Assembly: GCF_000194155.1 (NCBI RefSeq) | Contig: NZ_GL877882.1 | Span: 10,233-74,232, forward strand | Length of the DNA stretch: 64,000 nucleotides | Direction: 5' to 3' | Source of the DNA: Saccharopolyspora spinosa NRRL 18395 | Lineage (GTDB): Bacteria; Actinomycetota; Actinomycetes; Mycobacteriales; Pseudonocardiaceae | In this document: one piece after another, positions 18,459 through 27,686 of the stretch | Layout: every line of letters begins with the position of its first letter | Numbering within the stretch: position 1 is the first letter of the stretch | Position numbers and translations under genes: made by a program | Notes under the pieces: model-generated | What the model was told of the DNA's origin: nothing | What the model saw: only the letters and a program-made list of their open reading frames with translations | Databases searched by the model: none

Positions 18459-19442
18459 ATGCCCAGCACCTTTGATCCCCTGACCACACAGCAACTCGAA
18501 CGCAACCTGTACTTCACCGGGAAGGCGATGGCCGCGAGAGACTTCGCCGCTGATCCAGATTATTCGTTGCGGGTTCACCGGGCACACAACCGGTTGTGCC
18601 ACGGCTGGGGAATCCTCGATGGGCTGGTTGTCAGTGCTGTCTCGTCGACCTGTGTGCGGGTCGGCCCCGGCGTCGGGCTCGACAGACACGGCCGGGAGGT
18701 GGTTCGCGGCAAGCAGCCGGACGTCGACGTGTCGCTCTGTTCCCTGCCGGCACTGCTGTGTATCCGCTATCACGAGGAAACGACCGAACCGGTCCCGCCG
18801 GTATCCATTGCATCGGCCGACGCACCGAAGTCCGAGTACAACCGGGTGCGGGAAAGCGCGGAACCCGTGTGGGTCACCGACCGCACACGATGGCAGAAAA
18901 TCATCACCAATGATTGGTACGACGACCAGGGTAACGAAGACCGGGACCTGATTCCGCTTGCCGTCGTTCGCAATGTTGGCGACGGACAACCCTGCACGGT
19001 CGAACCCGTACGGCAAACCCTGTTCCCGCCAGGCCGGTTGACCCGGATCTCATCGGTGAACTGGCCGCATAACGGGGTATCACAGTTGCGCGATCTGGTC
19101 GTGCGCTTCGAGCGTCCGCTGCACGCCACCGCGCATGGCGTTTCCCCGAACACCTTCCTCGTCCAAACGGCTACGGGCCCGTTCGCGGACCGGAAAAGAC
19201 TGCCCTGTCCAGATGGGAGATCACCGGAACTGGATACGGCCAGGAAGGTCATCACCTACCCGGTTCCGGCTGTCCCGGTGGGACACTGGGTGTACGTGTC
19301 GCTGCTTTGCGATTTCCTGACCGACGAGAACGGTCTGCCGGTCGACGGTAGTCATCTCGGCGGTCAGTTGCCGAGTGGCAATGGTGTCCCCGGTGGCGTG
19401 TTCGACAGCTGGTTCCAGATTGGCGCGGCGGTGACCTCATGA
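18459..19442 (+). CDS. Fibre/baseplate-associated eCIS protein, paralogue 1
   Basis: The product has 327 residues; GAGGTGG lies about eleven bases before the ATG. Residues 1-75 carry a domain shared with the next three genes: LERNLYFTGKAMAARDFAAD, Y..R..RAHNRLCHGWGILDGL, then a small beta unit VGPGVGLDRHGREVV. The rest is beta-rich, with a C-terminal sandwich (residues ~190-315) resembling fibre or carbohydrate-binding domains. Several Cys residues (C47, C62, C89, C95) are unusual for this operon. The family is not named here; the N-terminus probably docks on the baseplate and the variable C-terminus faces outward. Ends in an ATGA overlap. Confidence 0.75.
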   Translation: MPSTFDPLTTQQLERNLYFTGKAMAARDFAADPDYSLRVHRAHNRLCHGWGILDGLVVSAVSSTCVRVGPGVGLDRHGREVVRGKQPDVDVSLCSLPALLCIRYHEETTEPVPPVSIASADAPKSEYNRVRESAEPVWVTDRTRWQKIITNDWYDDQGNEDRDLIPLAVVRNVGDGQPCTVEPVRQTLFPPGRLTRISSVNWPHNGVSQLRDLVVRFERPLHATAHGVSPNTFLVQTATGPFADRKRLPCPDGRSPELDTARKVITYPVPAVPVGHWVYVSLLCDFLTDENGLPVDGSHLGGQLPSGNGVPGGVFDSWFQIGAAVTS

Positions 19443-20386
19443 CCACAGACTCCTTGCCCAGCAGTGCATCGGTGTATCCAACGTTCGCTTGTGGACAGGT
19501 GTTGACCAGTGACGATCTCAACAGGATCATCTCGTGGGTCACCTCGGTCAGGCGGCTGGCCGGGCAGCGCGATGGCTGGGGTGTCGTGCAGGGACTCAAC
19601 GTCTCCGCAACATCCGGCAATGTCACGGTCGGCCCTGGCTACGCGATCAGCCCGACGGGGCAAGACCTGGTGCTGGTCGCTGATCGGCAGGTGCCCCTCG
19701 ATCCGACACCGGGAATATATGACGTCAGCATCGCCTACGCGGAGACGAAAAGCGGCGACAAGGATCATCCCCTGGTAACCGAGGACGTCGAGATCACCGT
19801 GGGCCCGGCGAAAAACGCGCGCGCCGTGGTGAACGAAGCCATCGCCGATGCAACGAACCTGGACCTCACAAAAATGGCGGCGCTGCGGGTTTGGCTGAAC
19901 AATCGCGTCACGACGAATCCGCCTGGTGGTGCCTGCTTCAATCCCGAGTGGATCAACGGTTCGTGGGGTGAGTTGCCCGGCCACTTCCTCCACTTGCTTG
20001 GCTGGTGGGCGGCCGACATGTTGCGGACCGCCGCGGACAAGCCGCCCACCGGCAAGGGGTTGACTCTCGCCCAGGTGGTGGTTGGGGCGCACGGTGAGCC
20101 GGAGGTCGACATGACCGTGCGCAGGATGCTGCACGGACCGCCGGGCGGCACGAGGCTACCGACGGATGCCTATGGCCGGGGGCTGAGTGAGGCGACCGCC
20201 ATGTTCACCGCAGGTGGCGTGGTCGTAGCCGAATGGGCCGAATGGAATCCGGCCACCGTTGCCGAGGTCAGGACCCTTTTCCCGACCGTCGGCTCCGGCG
20301 ATCTCGTTCAGGTCCGGCACGCCATCCCGCCAGGCGGGCACACACCGTGGGTAGTGGGCCTGAAAAAGATCGGCACACTGCCATGA
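19439..20386 (+). CDS. Fibre/baseplate-associated eCIS protein, paralogue 2
   Basis: The product has 315 residues and is coupled by ATGA to both neighbours. It starts with the same docking-type unit: YPTFACGQVLTSDDLNRIIS, RLAGQRDGWGVVQGLNV and VTVGPGYAISPTGQDLVL. After a beta-rich middle (to ~residue 100) there is a Trp-rich helical region around residues 165-205 (WINGSWGELPGHFLHLLGWW) and a C-terminal part with GDLVQVRHAIPPGGHTPW. I cannot name the family beyond this relation. Likely a baseplate-bound fibre component or collar protein. Confidence 0.72.
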   Translation: MTTDSLPSSASVYPTFACGQVLTSDDLNRIISWVTSVRRLAGQRDGWGVVQGLNVSATSGNVTVGPGYAISPTGQDLVLVADRQVPLDPTPGIYDVSIAYAETKSGDKDHPLVTEDVEITVGPAKNARAVVNEAIADATNLDLTKMAALRVWLNNRVTTNPPGGACFNPEWINGSWGELPGHFLHLLGWWAADMLRTAADKPPTGKGLTLAQVVVGAHGEPEVDMTVRRMLHGPPGGTRLPTDAYGRGLSEATAMFTAGGVVVAEWAEWNPATVAEVRTLFPTVGSGDLVQVRHAIPPGGHTPWVVGLKKIGTLP

Positions 20387-21324
20387 ACGGATCCGCGACG
20401 CCGCCCGAACGTCCGCATTACCTGGAAGGGCAGTTTCTGCGCACCTGCGATCTAGTGGACGAACAGGCTTACCTGGTGGAAAAGCGGCGCCAGCACGAGT
20501 TCAACCTGCACGACGGCAACCCGGCCTTCGACGAATCACAGCAACCGGGAACCGGCACGAGGGTTGTCGCTGCCGCGGTCTGTGGCCCAGCAGGCCATGA
20601 AATGGCGCTCGAACCCGTATTCGCCTTCCGGGTCAGTGGTGCTGACGGTGCCGTTCGAGAGCTGCTGGCCATCACCGCCGCAGGAAGATGCGAGCTGGCC
20701 GGAGGGCTCAACGCCCAGGACGTGACCACTGGCAAGGCGGAGATCGGCTCGCTGGAGCGGCTACAGACCCAGGCTCGGCCGTGGAACTGCTACCGCCCCG
20801 ACAGCACCGAGGGGCAAGAGTTACGAATCGAGCTGGAGCCGCCGCTCATACCCGGCGCGGTGGACCGGAGCCGGTTCGTCGTTGGCACGATGTCTTCATC
20901 GGAGTCTTCATCGGACTTCGTCCCGGTGCTCACGGTTGATGCGGGTGGCAATACCGCCGTACGCGGGCGGCTCAGGGTGCGCGGTCCGATAGTCCACGCC
21001 GACCCGGAGGGTTCCTCCACCAACGCTGCGGCCCTCGGTGTCTCGCTGCGGAAGCAAGATAATGGTGCGGAGCGCAACCAGATCACCGCGGACATCACGG
21101 TCGTCAATCTCTCCTCGAAGCTGATCAGCGCCCTGACTATCGTGCTGGTCGTCGACAGCCAGAAACCGAAGCCGGTTCCATGTCAGCCGTTTCTCAAAGC
21201 AGAGGGCGTGATCACGACTCCGGCCGAAATTGACGGCGAGGCGGAAAAGGTCACGGCGATAGCATTCGGTGTCCTGCCGGGTGGTGTGTTGTGCCAGGCC
21301 AGCGGCGTCCTTGACCTGTCGTGA
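20383..21324 (+). CDS. Fibre/baseplate-associated eCIS protein, paralogue 3
   Basis: ATG 20383 lies in an ATGA overlap, so the start is well supported; the product has 313 residues. The N-terminus again shows the shared unit (HYLEGQFLRTCDLVDEQAYL, EKRRQHEFNLHDGNPAFDES), but the HGWGI-GL-V segment is replaced by a different strand. Residues 60-180 and 185-313 look like two beta-sandwich domains; the last has LISALTIVLVVDSQKPKPVP and ends in LDLS. Function unknown; probably part of the fibre or spike-cap complex with its paralogues. Confidence 0.7.
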   Translation: MNGSATPPERPHYLEGQFLRTCDLVDEQAYLVEKRRQHEFNLHDGNPAFDESQQPGTGTRVVAAAVCGPAGHEMALEPVFAFRVSGADGAVRELLAITAAGRCELAGGLNAQDVTTGKAEIGSLERLQTQARPWNCYRPDSTEGQELRIELEPPLIPGAVDRSRFVVGTMSSSESSSDFVPVLTVDAGGNTAVRGRLRVRGPIVHADPEGSSTNAAALGVSLRKQDNGAERNQITADITVVNLSSKLISALTIVLVVDSQKPKPVPCQPFLKAEGVITTPAEIDGEAEKVTAIAFGVLPGGVLCQASGVLDLS

Positions 21325-21349
21325 CCGATCTGACGCACCGGAGGTGACC

Positions 21350-22525
21350 ATGTCGAGCGATTCGATCAAGCGGGTGCAGTATTACGACGACCAGATCCTG
21401 CGGCTGCAGGATTTCACCGACGAACAGGACTACCACGTCGCCATGCGCAGGCGGCACAACATCTCGGGCCATGCCTGGGGAATCGCTTCCGGCCTCACAG
21501 TGACGCAGGACAACAACACGGTGTCCATTCAACCGGGATTCGCTGTGGACGGTTATGGCCGGGAACTCGTGCTTACCAACCCCACCGTAGTGGCGGAGGT
21601 CAAGCCGAGAACTGACAGCGCGTTCACCTATGACCTTTTCCTGTGCTATCAGGAAACGTCGAGCGACCCGGCACCGAAGGCGTTCGATCCGGACCAGCGG
21701 GATACCCGCTGGACGGAAGAACCGGTTCCCTTCGTGCAGCAGGTGACAAAGCCGTCCGAGCCGCCGAATCCAGACCAGCCACCGCTGGTGCCCGAGTGTG
21801 ACTGGTCGTTCGACGCCACCTGCCTACCGCCCAGGGCAGCCAAGAAATGGCCGGTGTTCCTGGCCAGGATCACCACCAACCCGACCGATCCCCAGCTCAC
21901 CATCGACCCCGGTCAGCGTCGCTATGTCCGAGTCATTGCCGCGAGGGTCGAACACCCCGCCAAGACCACAGCGGTGAACGTCGGTCCGGACCGGTTCTCC
22001 GTGGAGATCAAGAAGGAAGGCGACCAGGACACTTTCGAGTCCGGCAAGGTTCCGGACCTTACTGTGGCCGACGACGGAGTCACGGTGGCCCAGGGACTTA
22101 CCGTGCCCGGCGAACTCGCGGCTCGAACGCTTCGATTCGCTGAGCCGATCACCGGAGAATCCGATGCGCAACCGTGGCGCATGTACCTGGCTGACAACAA
22201 CGGTTTTCGTGAGCTTCGGATTGAACTGCCGGCAGGCAAGGACAAGCCGGCCCTGACCGTCGGAGCGTGGTCGGAGCTGGAGAAGAAGTTTCTGCCCTGC
22301 CTGACCGTTGGCTCCGATCGCACAGTGACCGTGGACGGGACGCTGGTCGTCCGGGGCGGCATGGACGGTGTCACCGGCGGGTCGCAGGACGCGAACCTGC
22401 CGCTGGCCATAGCCACCCTGCTCGACGCCGACCAGAACATCCTCGCCGCCCTGGCCACCAGCCTGCTCACGAATTACCCAGATACCGCGCGGGCGCTGGC
22501 CGGGCGTCTCTCCTCGCAGGGCTGA
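21350..22525 (+). CDS. Fibre/baseplate-associated eCIS protein, paralogue 4
   Basis: ATG 21350 is preceded by GGAGGTG, the strongest ribosome site in this block; the product has 391 residues. The shared unit is the clearest here: VQYYDDQILRLQDFTDEQDY, RRRHNISGHAWGIASGLTV, VSIQPGFAVDGYGRELVL. Beta-rich regions follow with strands such as LFLCYQETSS. A segment near residues 235-340 (LTVADDGVTVAQGLTVPGEL, LTVGSDRTVTVDGTLVVRGG) resembles the short beta-helix shafts of phage tail fibres. The likely role is a receptor-binding or structural fibre attached to the baseplate. Confidence 0.75.
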   Translation: MSSDSIKRVQYYDDQILRLQDFTDEQDYHVAMRRRHNISGHAWGIASGLTVTQDNNTVSIQPGFAVDGYGRELVLTNPTVVAEVKPRTDSAFTYDLFLCYQETSSDPAPKAFDPDQRDTRWTEEPVPFVQQVTKPSEPPNPDQPPLVPECDWSFDATCLPPRAAKKWPVFLARITTNPTDPQLTIDPGQRRYVRVIAARVEHPAKTTAVNVGPDRFSVEIKKEGDQDTFESGKVPDLTVADDGVTVAQGLTVPGELAARTLRFAEPITGESDAQPWRMYLADNNGFRELRIELPAGKDKPALTVGAWSELEKKFLPCLTVGSDRTVTVDGTLVVRGGMDGVTGGSQDANLPLAIATLLDADQNILAALATSLLTNYPDTARALAGRLSSQG

Positions 22526-22529
22526 GGCG

Positions 22530-25211
22530 ATGGACAGCCGGATCGACTCGCTGCACTGCGAGTACCTAGTGGGCCAGCGGGATTCCGCGGCAGCTCGGGC
22601 GTTCGATCAGATCGCCCGCACAACCCTGCCTGGCGCGCTGGACACGGCGCTGACGGCGTTGACCGGTATCGGCGAGGCCGTGTACGTGTGCCGTGACATC
22701 CGATCCGACTGCGTACTAGACCCAGACGCGCCGGACCTCGCCCGTCGCTGGGCCGAAGCGCTCGCCGGAGCGATCATCCGCGCGATCGGCGACGAGGGGC
22801 AGGACGGGATGAAGGTGATGCGGTTCGCCGACCAAGCCGACTACACCGCACGCTATCTCGCCGACCATGTCCACGGCCGAGCGGTTGGCCGCTGGTACTA
22901 CCGGCCACTGGCGCCCTCCGGCCACCGTCCGCCTGATGTCACCGTGCTCGACGCGATCCGTGGCCCGTCCGCCGGTCCGGTTCTGGCGGCCCTGCACCGG
23001 CAGGGAACACTGCCGGACGTCCTGAGCGTGCTGGATGATGATGCCCACACCGCAGTGGCCGAACAGTGGTGCCTTCCCACTGACCCGACACCAAAGGAAC
23101 CAGTTCGGTCGGGCGGGGTTCGCATCGCCGATCTCAGTACACTATGGACTCTTGGGGTGGTGCTCCCGGAGGACATCGTCCGGCGGCTGGGTCGTTGGCA
23201 TTCGTCCTCGGCGCTCGCCGACGACGTTTTCAGCGTGCTGCGACGAATCGGACTCCGAGGCTTGCTGCGCCGCACCGGGGCGTTGCTGCCGGAGGCGGCC
23301 CGCGCCCGGGTGCCGTGGGAACTCAATCGACTCGGTGTCACCCAGTTTGATCGTTGGTTATCCGATGCCACTCTCTCGGTCGCGGCTACCTACTCGCCGT
23401 TTGGTGTGGCGGGCTCGTGGCCGTTCTCGCGGTTGGGGATGGAGTTGAACCTGGTGTTCCCCCGTGGGACACCTGGGCACGACTGGCGATTGTCACTGAT
23501 AGGCACGCCGGATCAGCAACTGTCCACTGTGACCACGATGGTCGAGGGCTGGCTCGCCGCCATAGCGGTTCGCTTGGGCGGAACACCGGTGCTGCTGGGA
23601 TTTGGCGCGGCACTCGCCGCCGATATGGCTGCCGATCGTGACCACCAAACCGCATCCGGCGGCGTTGCGCCGTCCACAGCGGAAAACATGCCTCCCATTC
23701 CGGAATATGTGCAGCCCGTCCGGGAAAATGTGTCGTCTGCGTCGGAGAATGAGCCTTCGTTGCCCGATAATCTGCCGTCCGCGCCGGAGAATTTGTCTTA
23801 CGTGCCGGAAAATCTGCCGTCTGCGCCGGAGAATGAGCCTTCGGTGCCGAGAGACGTGATGCGCGCAGCGGAAAGAGAGCGGCGCGAAGCGGAAAATATA
23901 CCGTACGCGGTGGTGAACGTGAACTCGCCACTTCTGCTCCCGGACTTCACCAGATTTCGCCCGGCTGTCGTTCTGGCGAACCAGGACGATCCAATCGCCG
24001 GGGCGATACGGCCGGAGCTTGGCGGGGAAACACCGAGCACCGTCTTGGCGTTCTTTGCCGACCACGGCGTTCCCCTGCTACGCACCGGATCAATCGCTCG
24101 CGCCCAGGACAGCGTGTTCGCCGAGTGGAGGGTCGCGATGGCGCACAGGCTGGGCGGAGTTCCGGTCGAGCTCGGCCGAACCACTCCGGCTCCAGCCGCG
24201 CCGACGCCAGCCATCCCGACGGCGGCCATCCCGACCCCAGCGACGCCGACCCCAGCGGCGCCGACCCCAGCCACTCCGAGCCCAGCCATGACGACCCCGG
24301 CGGCGGGCGGGCCACCGGCGGCAAAGGTACGGGACGCGGCACGCCGACTGCTCACCGACGCACCCGGGGCGGTGGAGCTCGGACAGCGGATCGGAGCCGC
24401 CGGGCCGGGACACTATTCGACGGTTTTGCTCACCGCCGCCCTGATCGCGGAACATCCGGACTGGGCAGGCAAGCCCACAGTCATCCAGGTGGTCACTGAT
24501 GCGATGGCCGCCTGGCGAAACCCTGACGGGTCGGCCGAGTCGGATGAGCTGGCCCGCGTGTTGACGATGACGGCCGTGAACAGGCCCGACGAGATCGTGA
24601 CCAGCCCGAACGCGGGAGTGTTGCTGCTCCTGCGCTCCGTGTCGGACCTGCGCCTGCCCGCGCTGCTGACGCGCGCCGGTTTCGCGGACGGCCTCTCGGC
24701 AACACTGTTGGCCGTCGCCGCCCGGCTGACGGGCACCAACCCGAGCGATCCGGCCGCGCACGTGTTCGCTGGGCTTCCCGAGCAGTCACCGGGCACCTTG
24801 CTGGAACTGTGGCGGCAGGCCGACGGCGACCGCTGCGCGAAGGTCCGTGACGCGGTGATCCTCGCGGCGCAAGCCCAGCGGATCACGCTGGACAGCGATC
24901 CCGCCGACGCACTACCGGATGGGCTGCTCGGAGTGCCGTCGGCCGACGCCACGGTCGGTCTGGTTGCCGTCGCCGTGCTGCGGGCTTGGTCGCGGTGGCT
25001 TGGCCAGTTCGCCGAGTCCAGCCCCGGCTATCTGGCCGGCCATTTCCTGTGCCGGGCCGGGACTGTGCGGCTGACCGAGAACGAGGTCGTGGTCGAGCTA
25101 ACCGGCGGCCCACTCGACGTCATCCTGCACCTCGCCGGACACGACGCGCCCATCGCGGCGGTGCCCTGGCTGGGCAGGCGGAACGTGACCTACCGGATCG
25201 GTGCGCGATGA
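22530..25211 (+). CDS. Large eCIS-operon protein with 7-residue and Pro/Ala repeats
   Basis: The product has 893 residues and no signal peptide or clear membrane segment. Residues ~1-380 look globular and helical, with PFGVAGSWPFSRLGMELNLV and an internal Ala-rich helix. Residues ~389-444 are eight 7-residue repeats of the type SAPENLP, residues ~550-590 are Pro/Ala/Thr repeats, and residues ~600-893 are a helical domain, LRAWSRWLGQFAESSPGYLA. It directly precedes the ATPase with an ATGA overlap, the slot where tape-measure or assembly proteins often lie, but it lacks the long coiled coil of a tape measure. Function unknown. Confidence 0.75.
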   Translation: MDSRIDSLHCEYLVGQRDSAAARAFDQIARTTLPGALDTALTALTGIGEAVYVCRDIRSDCVLDPDAPDLARRWAEALAGAIIRAIGDEGQDGMKVMRFADQADYTARYLADHVHGRAVGRWYYRPLAPSGHRPPDVTVLDAIRGPSAGPVLAALHRQGTLPDVLSVLDDDAHTAVAEQWCLPTDPTPKEPVRSGGVRIADLSTLWTLGVVLPEDIVRRLGRWHSSSALADDVFSVLRRIGLRGLLRRTGALLPEAARARVPWELNRLGVTQFDRWLSDATLSVAATYSPFGVAGSWPFSRLGMELNLVFPRGTPGHDWRLSLIGTPDQQLSTVTTMVEGWLAAIAVRLGGTPVLLGFGAALAADMAADRDHQTASGGVAPSTAENMPPIPEYVQPVRENVSSASENEPSLPDNLPSAPENLSYVPENLPSAPENEPSVPRDVMRAAERERREAENIPYAVVNVNSPLLLPDFTRFRPAVVLANQDDPIAGAIRPELGGETPSTVLAFFADHGVPLLRTGSIARAQDSVFAEWRVAMAHRLGGVPVELGRTTPAPAAPTPAIPTAAIPTPATPTPAAPTPATPSPAMTTPAAGGPPAAKVRDAARRLLTDAPGAVELGQRIGAAGPGHYSTVLLTAALIAEHPDWAGKPTVIQVVTDAMAAWRNPDGSAESDELARVLTMTAVNRPDEIVTSPNAGVLLLLRSVSDLRLPALLTRAGFADGLSATLLAVAARLTGTNPSDPAAHVFAGLPEQSPGTLLELWRQADGDRCAKVRDAVILAAQAQRITLDSDPADALPDGLLGVPSADATVGLVAVAVLRAWSRWLGQFAESSPGYLAGHFLCRAGTVRLTENEVVVELTGGPLDVILHLAGHDAPIAAVPWLGRRNVTYRIGAR
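23694..23861 (+). repeat. Eight 21-bp coding tandem repeats (PEN-type heptapeptide)
   Basis: Eight consecutive 21-base units encode heptapeptides such as PIPEYVQ, PVRENVS, SASENEP, SLPDNLP, SAPENLS, YVPENLP, SAPENEP and SVPRDVM. Units keep the frame and differ by a few bases. They form an acidic, Pro-rich, probably disordered linker. Confidence 0.75.
24178..24303 (+). repeat. Pro/Ala/Thr-coding degenerate 15-bp repeats
   Basis: Imperfect 15-base units encode PTPAA, PTPAT and PTPAI pentapeptides between residues ~550 and 591 of the large eCIS protein. They would act as an extended hinge between its two globular parts. Confidence 0.6.
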
Positions 25212-27295
25212 CCGACGAAGGATACCCCGACAGCCTCACGCATCTGCGGCAGGAACTGGCCCGGATACAGCTGTTACTGCGGGCATGCGCCGAGGACGAG
25301 TCCGGCGAGGAATCGGACCACCGCCGCGAGGCCAGGAACATGGCGATCCTGATCGGCAAGCGGCTGGCGGCATCAACCGTCGAACTGCGGTTACCCGCCT
25401 TGGTGGACACCTTCGGGCTGGACACCCACCAACGGGATGCGCTGCTGCTGTGCCTCTTGTCCGAAGTGGACGCCGACAGCAGGCGACTGGTCAGTGACCT
25501 GACCGACGGCCCGGTCACTGCGGGACTCGCGCTGCGGACCGTCGCGGCTGACCTAGCCGGGATGGCCGAGACGTGGTTGGTGTTCGCCGCGGAGGGGCCC
25601 CTCCTCGCCCACGGCCTCGTCGTCGTGGAGCCCACGGGTGAACTGCGGCTCGCCGATCGGATCATGCGTCACCTGCTGGGCTCGGACCTGGTGGACAGCC
25701 GGCTCACCGGGATCGTCAGGCAAGCGGCCCCAGCGCCCTGCCCCGCCGGGGCCCTGATGCCCGATCACGACCGCGCCGCGGCCCTGTGCTCCCTCATGGT
25801 GGAACGCGAACCGGCGATGCTGCTACTGCATGGGCGACCCGGCGCCGGCCGCCGGACACTGGCGGCGGCAATCTGCGCGGAAGCCGGCGCGACCCTGCTG
25901 TTCGTCGACGCGCGGGCCGCGCTCACCGGGCAGTGGCCGGACGTGGTGCGGCTGTGTTACCGGGAAGCGCGGTTGCGTGACGCGATCGTCTGCTGGACGG
26001 GCATCGACCAAGTGACCAGCAGGGAGCATGACCACTGGGCCGTGCTCGCCCACGCCGCGGCGGCCTATCCGCGGCTGACCCTGCTGGTCGGCGACACGGA
26101 GTGGGATCCGCCTGAGCACTCCTGCCGGTTTCTGCGCATCGAGCTGGGTATCCCAGGATTCCCGGACCGCCGCCGGTGGTGGCGGGCGATGCTGCCACCA
26201 CCGGCGGCCTTCGCCGCACCGGCCCCGGACCCCGACGATCTCGCGGCGACGCTGGCCGCGACATTCCGGTTCACCCCCGGCCAGATCAGCGCCGCCATCG
26301 AGACCGCAACCGGACTGGCCCGGTTGCGATCACCGGGTCCGGCCCGATTGCACACGACAGACCTACAGGAGGGTTGCCGCCGCCAGTTCGGGCGTGGCCT
26401 GGTCGCCTTCGCTCGCCGGATGCCGCCGAGCGCCGGGACGACCCTGGACGACCTGGTGCTACCCGACCGAAACCGCCGCCAGCTCACCGACCTCGCCATC
26501 AGGATCGCCGCGCGCGGCCGGGTAGTCGACGAACTTGGTTTCGGTGTCCGGCTCGGTCTGGGCACCGGCGTTCTCGCGTTGTTCACCGGTGTCCCGGGGA
26601 CGGGAAAGACCACGGCCGCCCGGTTGCTCGCCGCGGGTCTGGGCGTGGATCTGTACCGCGTTGACCTGGCCGCGATCGTCAGCAAGTACGTGGGCGAGAC
26701 CGAGAAGAACCTGGAACAGGTCTTCGACGATGCCGAGCGCACCAACGCCATGTTGTTCTTCGACGAGGCCGATGCCCTGTTCGCCAAGCGTGGGGAGGTC
26801 CGCGAGTCGCGGGACCGCTGGGCGAACATGGAGATGGCGTTCCTCTTGCAACGCGTCGAGGAGTTCAGCGGGGCGGTCATCCTCGCGACGAACCTGCGGC
26901 AGAACGTCGAACCGGCACTGCTGCGCCGGCTGCACGCCGTGGTGGACTTTCCGCTGCCCGACGCCGAGTCGCGACGCCGGATCTGGTCGGGCATGTTCCC
27001 CGCGTCGGTCACCCCGCCGGACCCCGCCGAGCTGGCCGAACTGGCCAAGCGGTTCCCGATCTCTGGTGGCGACATCAGGAACGTCGTGCTGGACGCGGCG
27101 TTCCGGGTACTGGGCGCCGACCAGGACGCCACCTCGATCGGGCTGCACGACCTGGTTGTGTCGGTGGGCCGAGAGTACCGGAAGCTCGGTCTCGCGATCA
27201 GCCCGGCGGATTTCGGCGAGACGTTCTACGACTGGGTGACGCAGGATCTGCTCGCCGTAGCCGGAAAAGAAGCGGAAACGACAGCCCAGGACTGA
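25208..27295 (+). CDS. AAA+ ATPase of the eCIS (Pvc15/Afp15-like)
   Basis: ATG 25208 is in an ATGA overlap with the previous gene; the product has 695 residues. The N-terminal ~430 residues are helical, with a degenerate AAA-like module (LLLHGRPGAGRRTLAAAICA, near residues 205-220, a P-loop with Arg in place of Lys). The active AAA+ core has Walker A GVPGTGKTTAARLLA at about residue 460, Walker B AMLFFDEADALF at about 515, sensor-1 AVILATNLRQN and an arginine-finger region PALLRRLHAVVDFPLP. This conserved eCIS ATPase is thought to assist particle assembly. The first P-loop probably no longer hydrolyses ATP. Confidence 0.93.
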   Translation: MTDEGYPDSLTHLRQELARIQLLLRACAEDESGEESDHRREARNMAILIGKRLAASTVELRLPALVDTFGLDTHQRDALLLCLLSEVDADSRRLVSDLTDGPVTAGLALRTVAADLAGMAETWLVFAAEGPLLAHGLVVVEPTGELRLADRIMRHLLGSDLVDSRLTGIVRQAAPAPCPAGALMPDHDRAAALCSLMVEREPAMLLLHGRPGAGRRTLAAAICAEAGATLLFVDARAALTGQWPDVVRLCYREARLRDAIVCWTGIDQVTSREHDHWAVLAHAAAAYPRLTLLVGDTEWDPPEHSCRFLRIELGIPGFPDRRRWWRAMLPPPAAFAAPAPDPDDLAATLAATFRFTPGQISAAIETATGLARLRSPGPARLHTTDLQEGCRRQFGRGLVAFARRMPPSAGTTLDDLVLPDRNRRQLTDLAIRIAARGRVVDELGFGVRLGLGTGVLALFTGVPGTGKTTAARLLAAGLGVDLYRVDLAAIVSKYVGETEKNLEQVFDDAERTNAMLFFDEADALFAKRGEVRESRDRWANMEMAFLLQRVEEFSGAVILATNLRQNVEPALLRRLHAVVDFPLPDAESRRRIWSGMFPASVTPPDPAELAELAKRFPISGGDIRNVVLDAAFRVLGADQDATSIGLHDLVVSVGREYRKLGLAISPADFGETFYDWVTQDLLAVAGKEAETTAQD

Positions 27296-27325
27296 CGTTT
27301 CCGGTGACAAGTCTAGGAGGTGGCC

Positions 27326-27658
27326 ATGTACGGGAACTTCGTAGCCGGAACGGTCGGCGCGAACGGGAAACCGGTGGCAGGAGAGGGATTCACCGCTGAG
27401 CTGGCTGGCAAGCCGGGAATCATCACCGTGACCTTCCTGCCCGGATGGATCTTCACCGAACCACCAGCCGTGGTCGCGACGCAGATCCATCCGGACAAAG
27501 ACGATCCGACGATCACGCCGAACACGCTGTCCAATGTGGTGATTCGATGGGTGACACCCCAAAAGTTCCAGATCGTCACCGGGGCGCCCAACGGCCTGCC
27601 GCTGGCGCGGAAGTTCAGCTTTGTCGCCATCGGCATCATGGGCACACCCAAGAAATAA
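27326..27658 (+). CDS. Small beta-rich protein, possible H-type-lectin-like domain
   Basis: ATG 27326 is chosen because AGGAGG lies five bases upstream. The product has 110 residues, apparently a single beta-sandwich: IITVTFLPGWIFTEPPAVVA, a polar loop IHPDKDDPTITP, VVIRWVTPQKFQIVTG and KFSFVAIGIMG. The order 'F..P.F...P.V', 'V...VT...F.V' and a final '.F.AIG' strand resembles H-type lectin domains found in adhesins and phage fibres. Such a domain would suit target recognition by the injection system. The assignment is a motif-level inference. Confidence 0.6.
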   Translation: MYGNFVAGTVGANGKPVAGEGFTAELAGKPGIITVTFLPGWIFTEPPAVVATQIHPDKDDPTITPNTLSNVVIRWVTPQKFQIVTGAPNGLPLARKFSFVAIGIMGTPKK

Positions 27659-27686
27659 TCGTCACCGCAAGCGGAAGGAGTGAATC

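Noticed and set aside
16935-19016. 693-codon reverse open frame over gpJ/gpI
   Set aside because: Antisense to coupled baseplate genes; no ribosome site and no recognisable motif.
23694-23861. Regular 21-bp repeats as a CRISPR array
   Set aside because: No spacers; units are contiguous, in frame and code for heptapeptides, and no cas genes are nearby.
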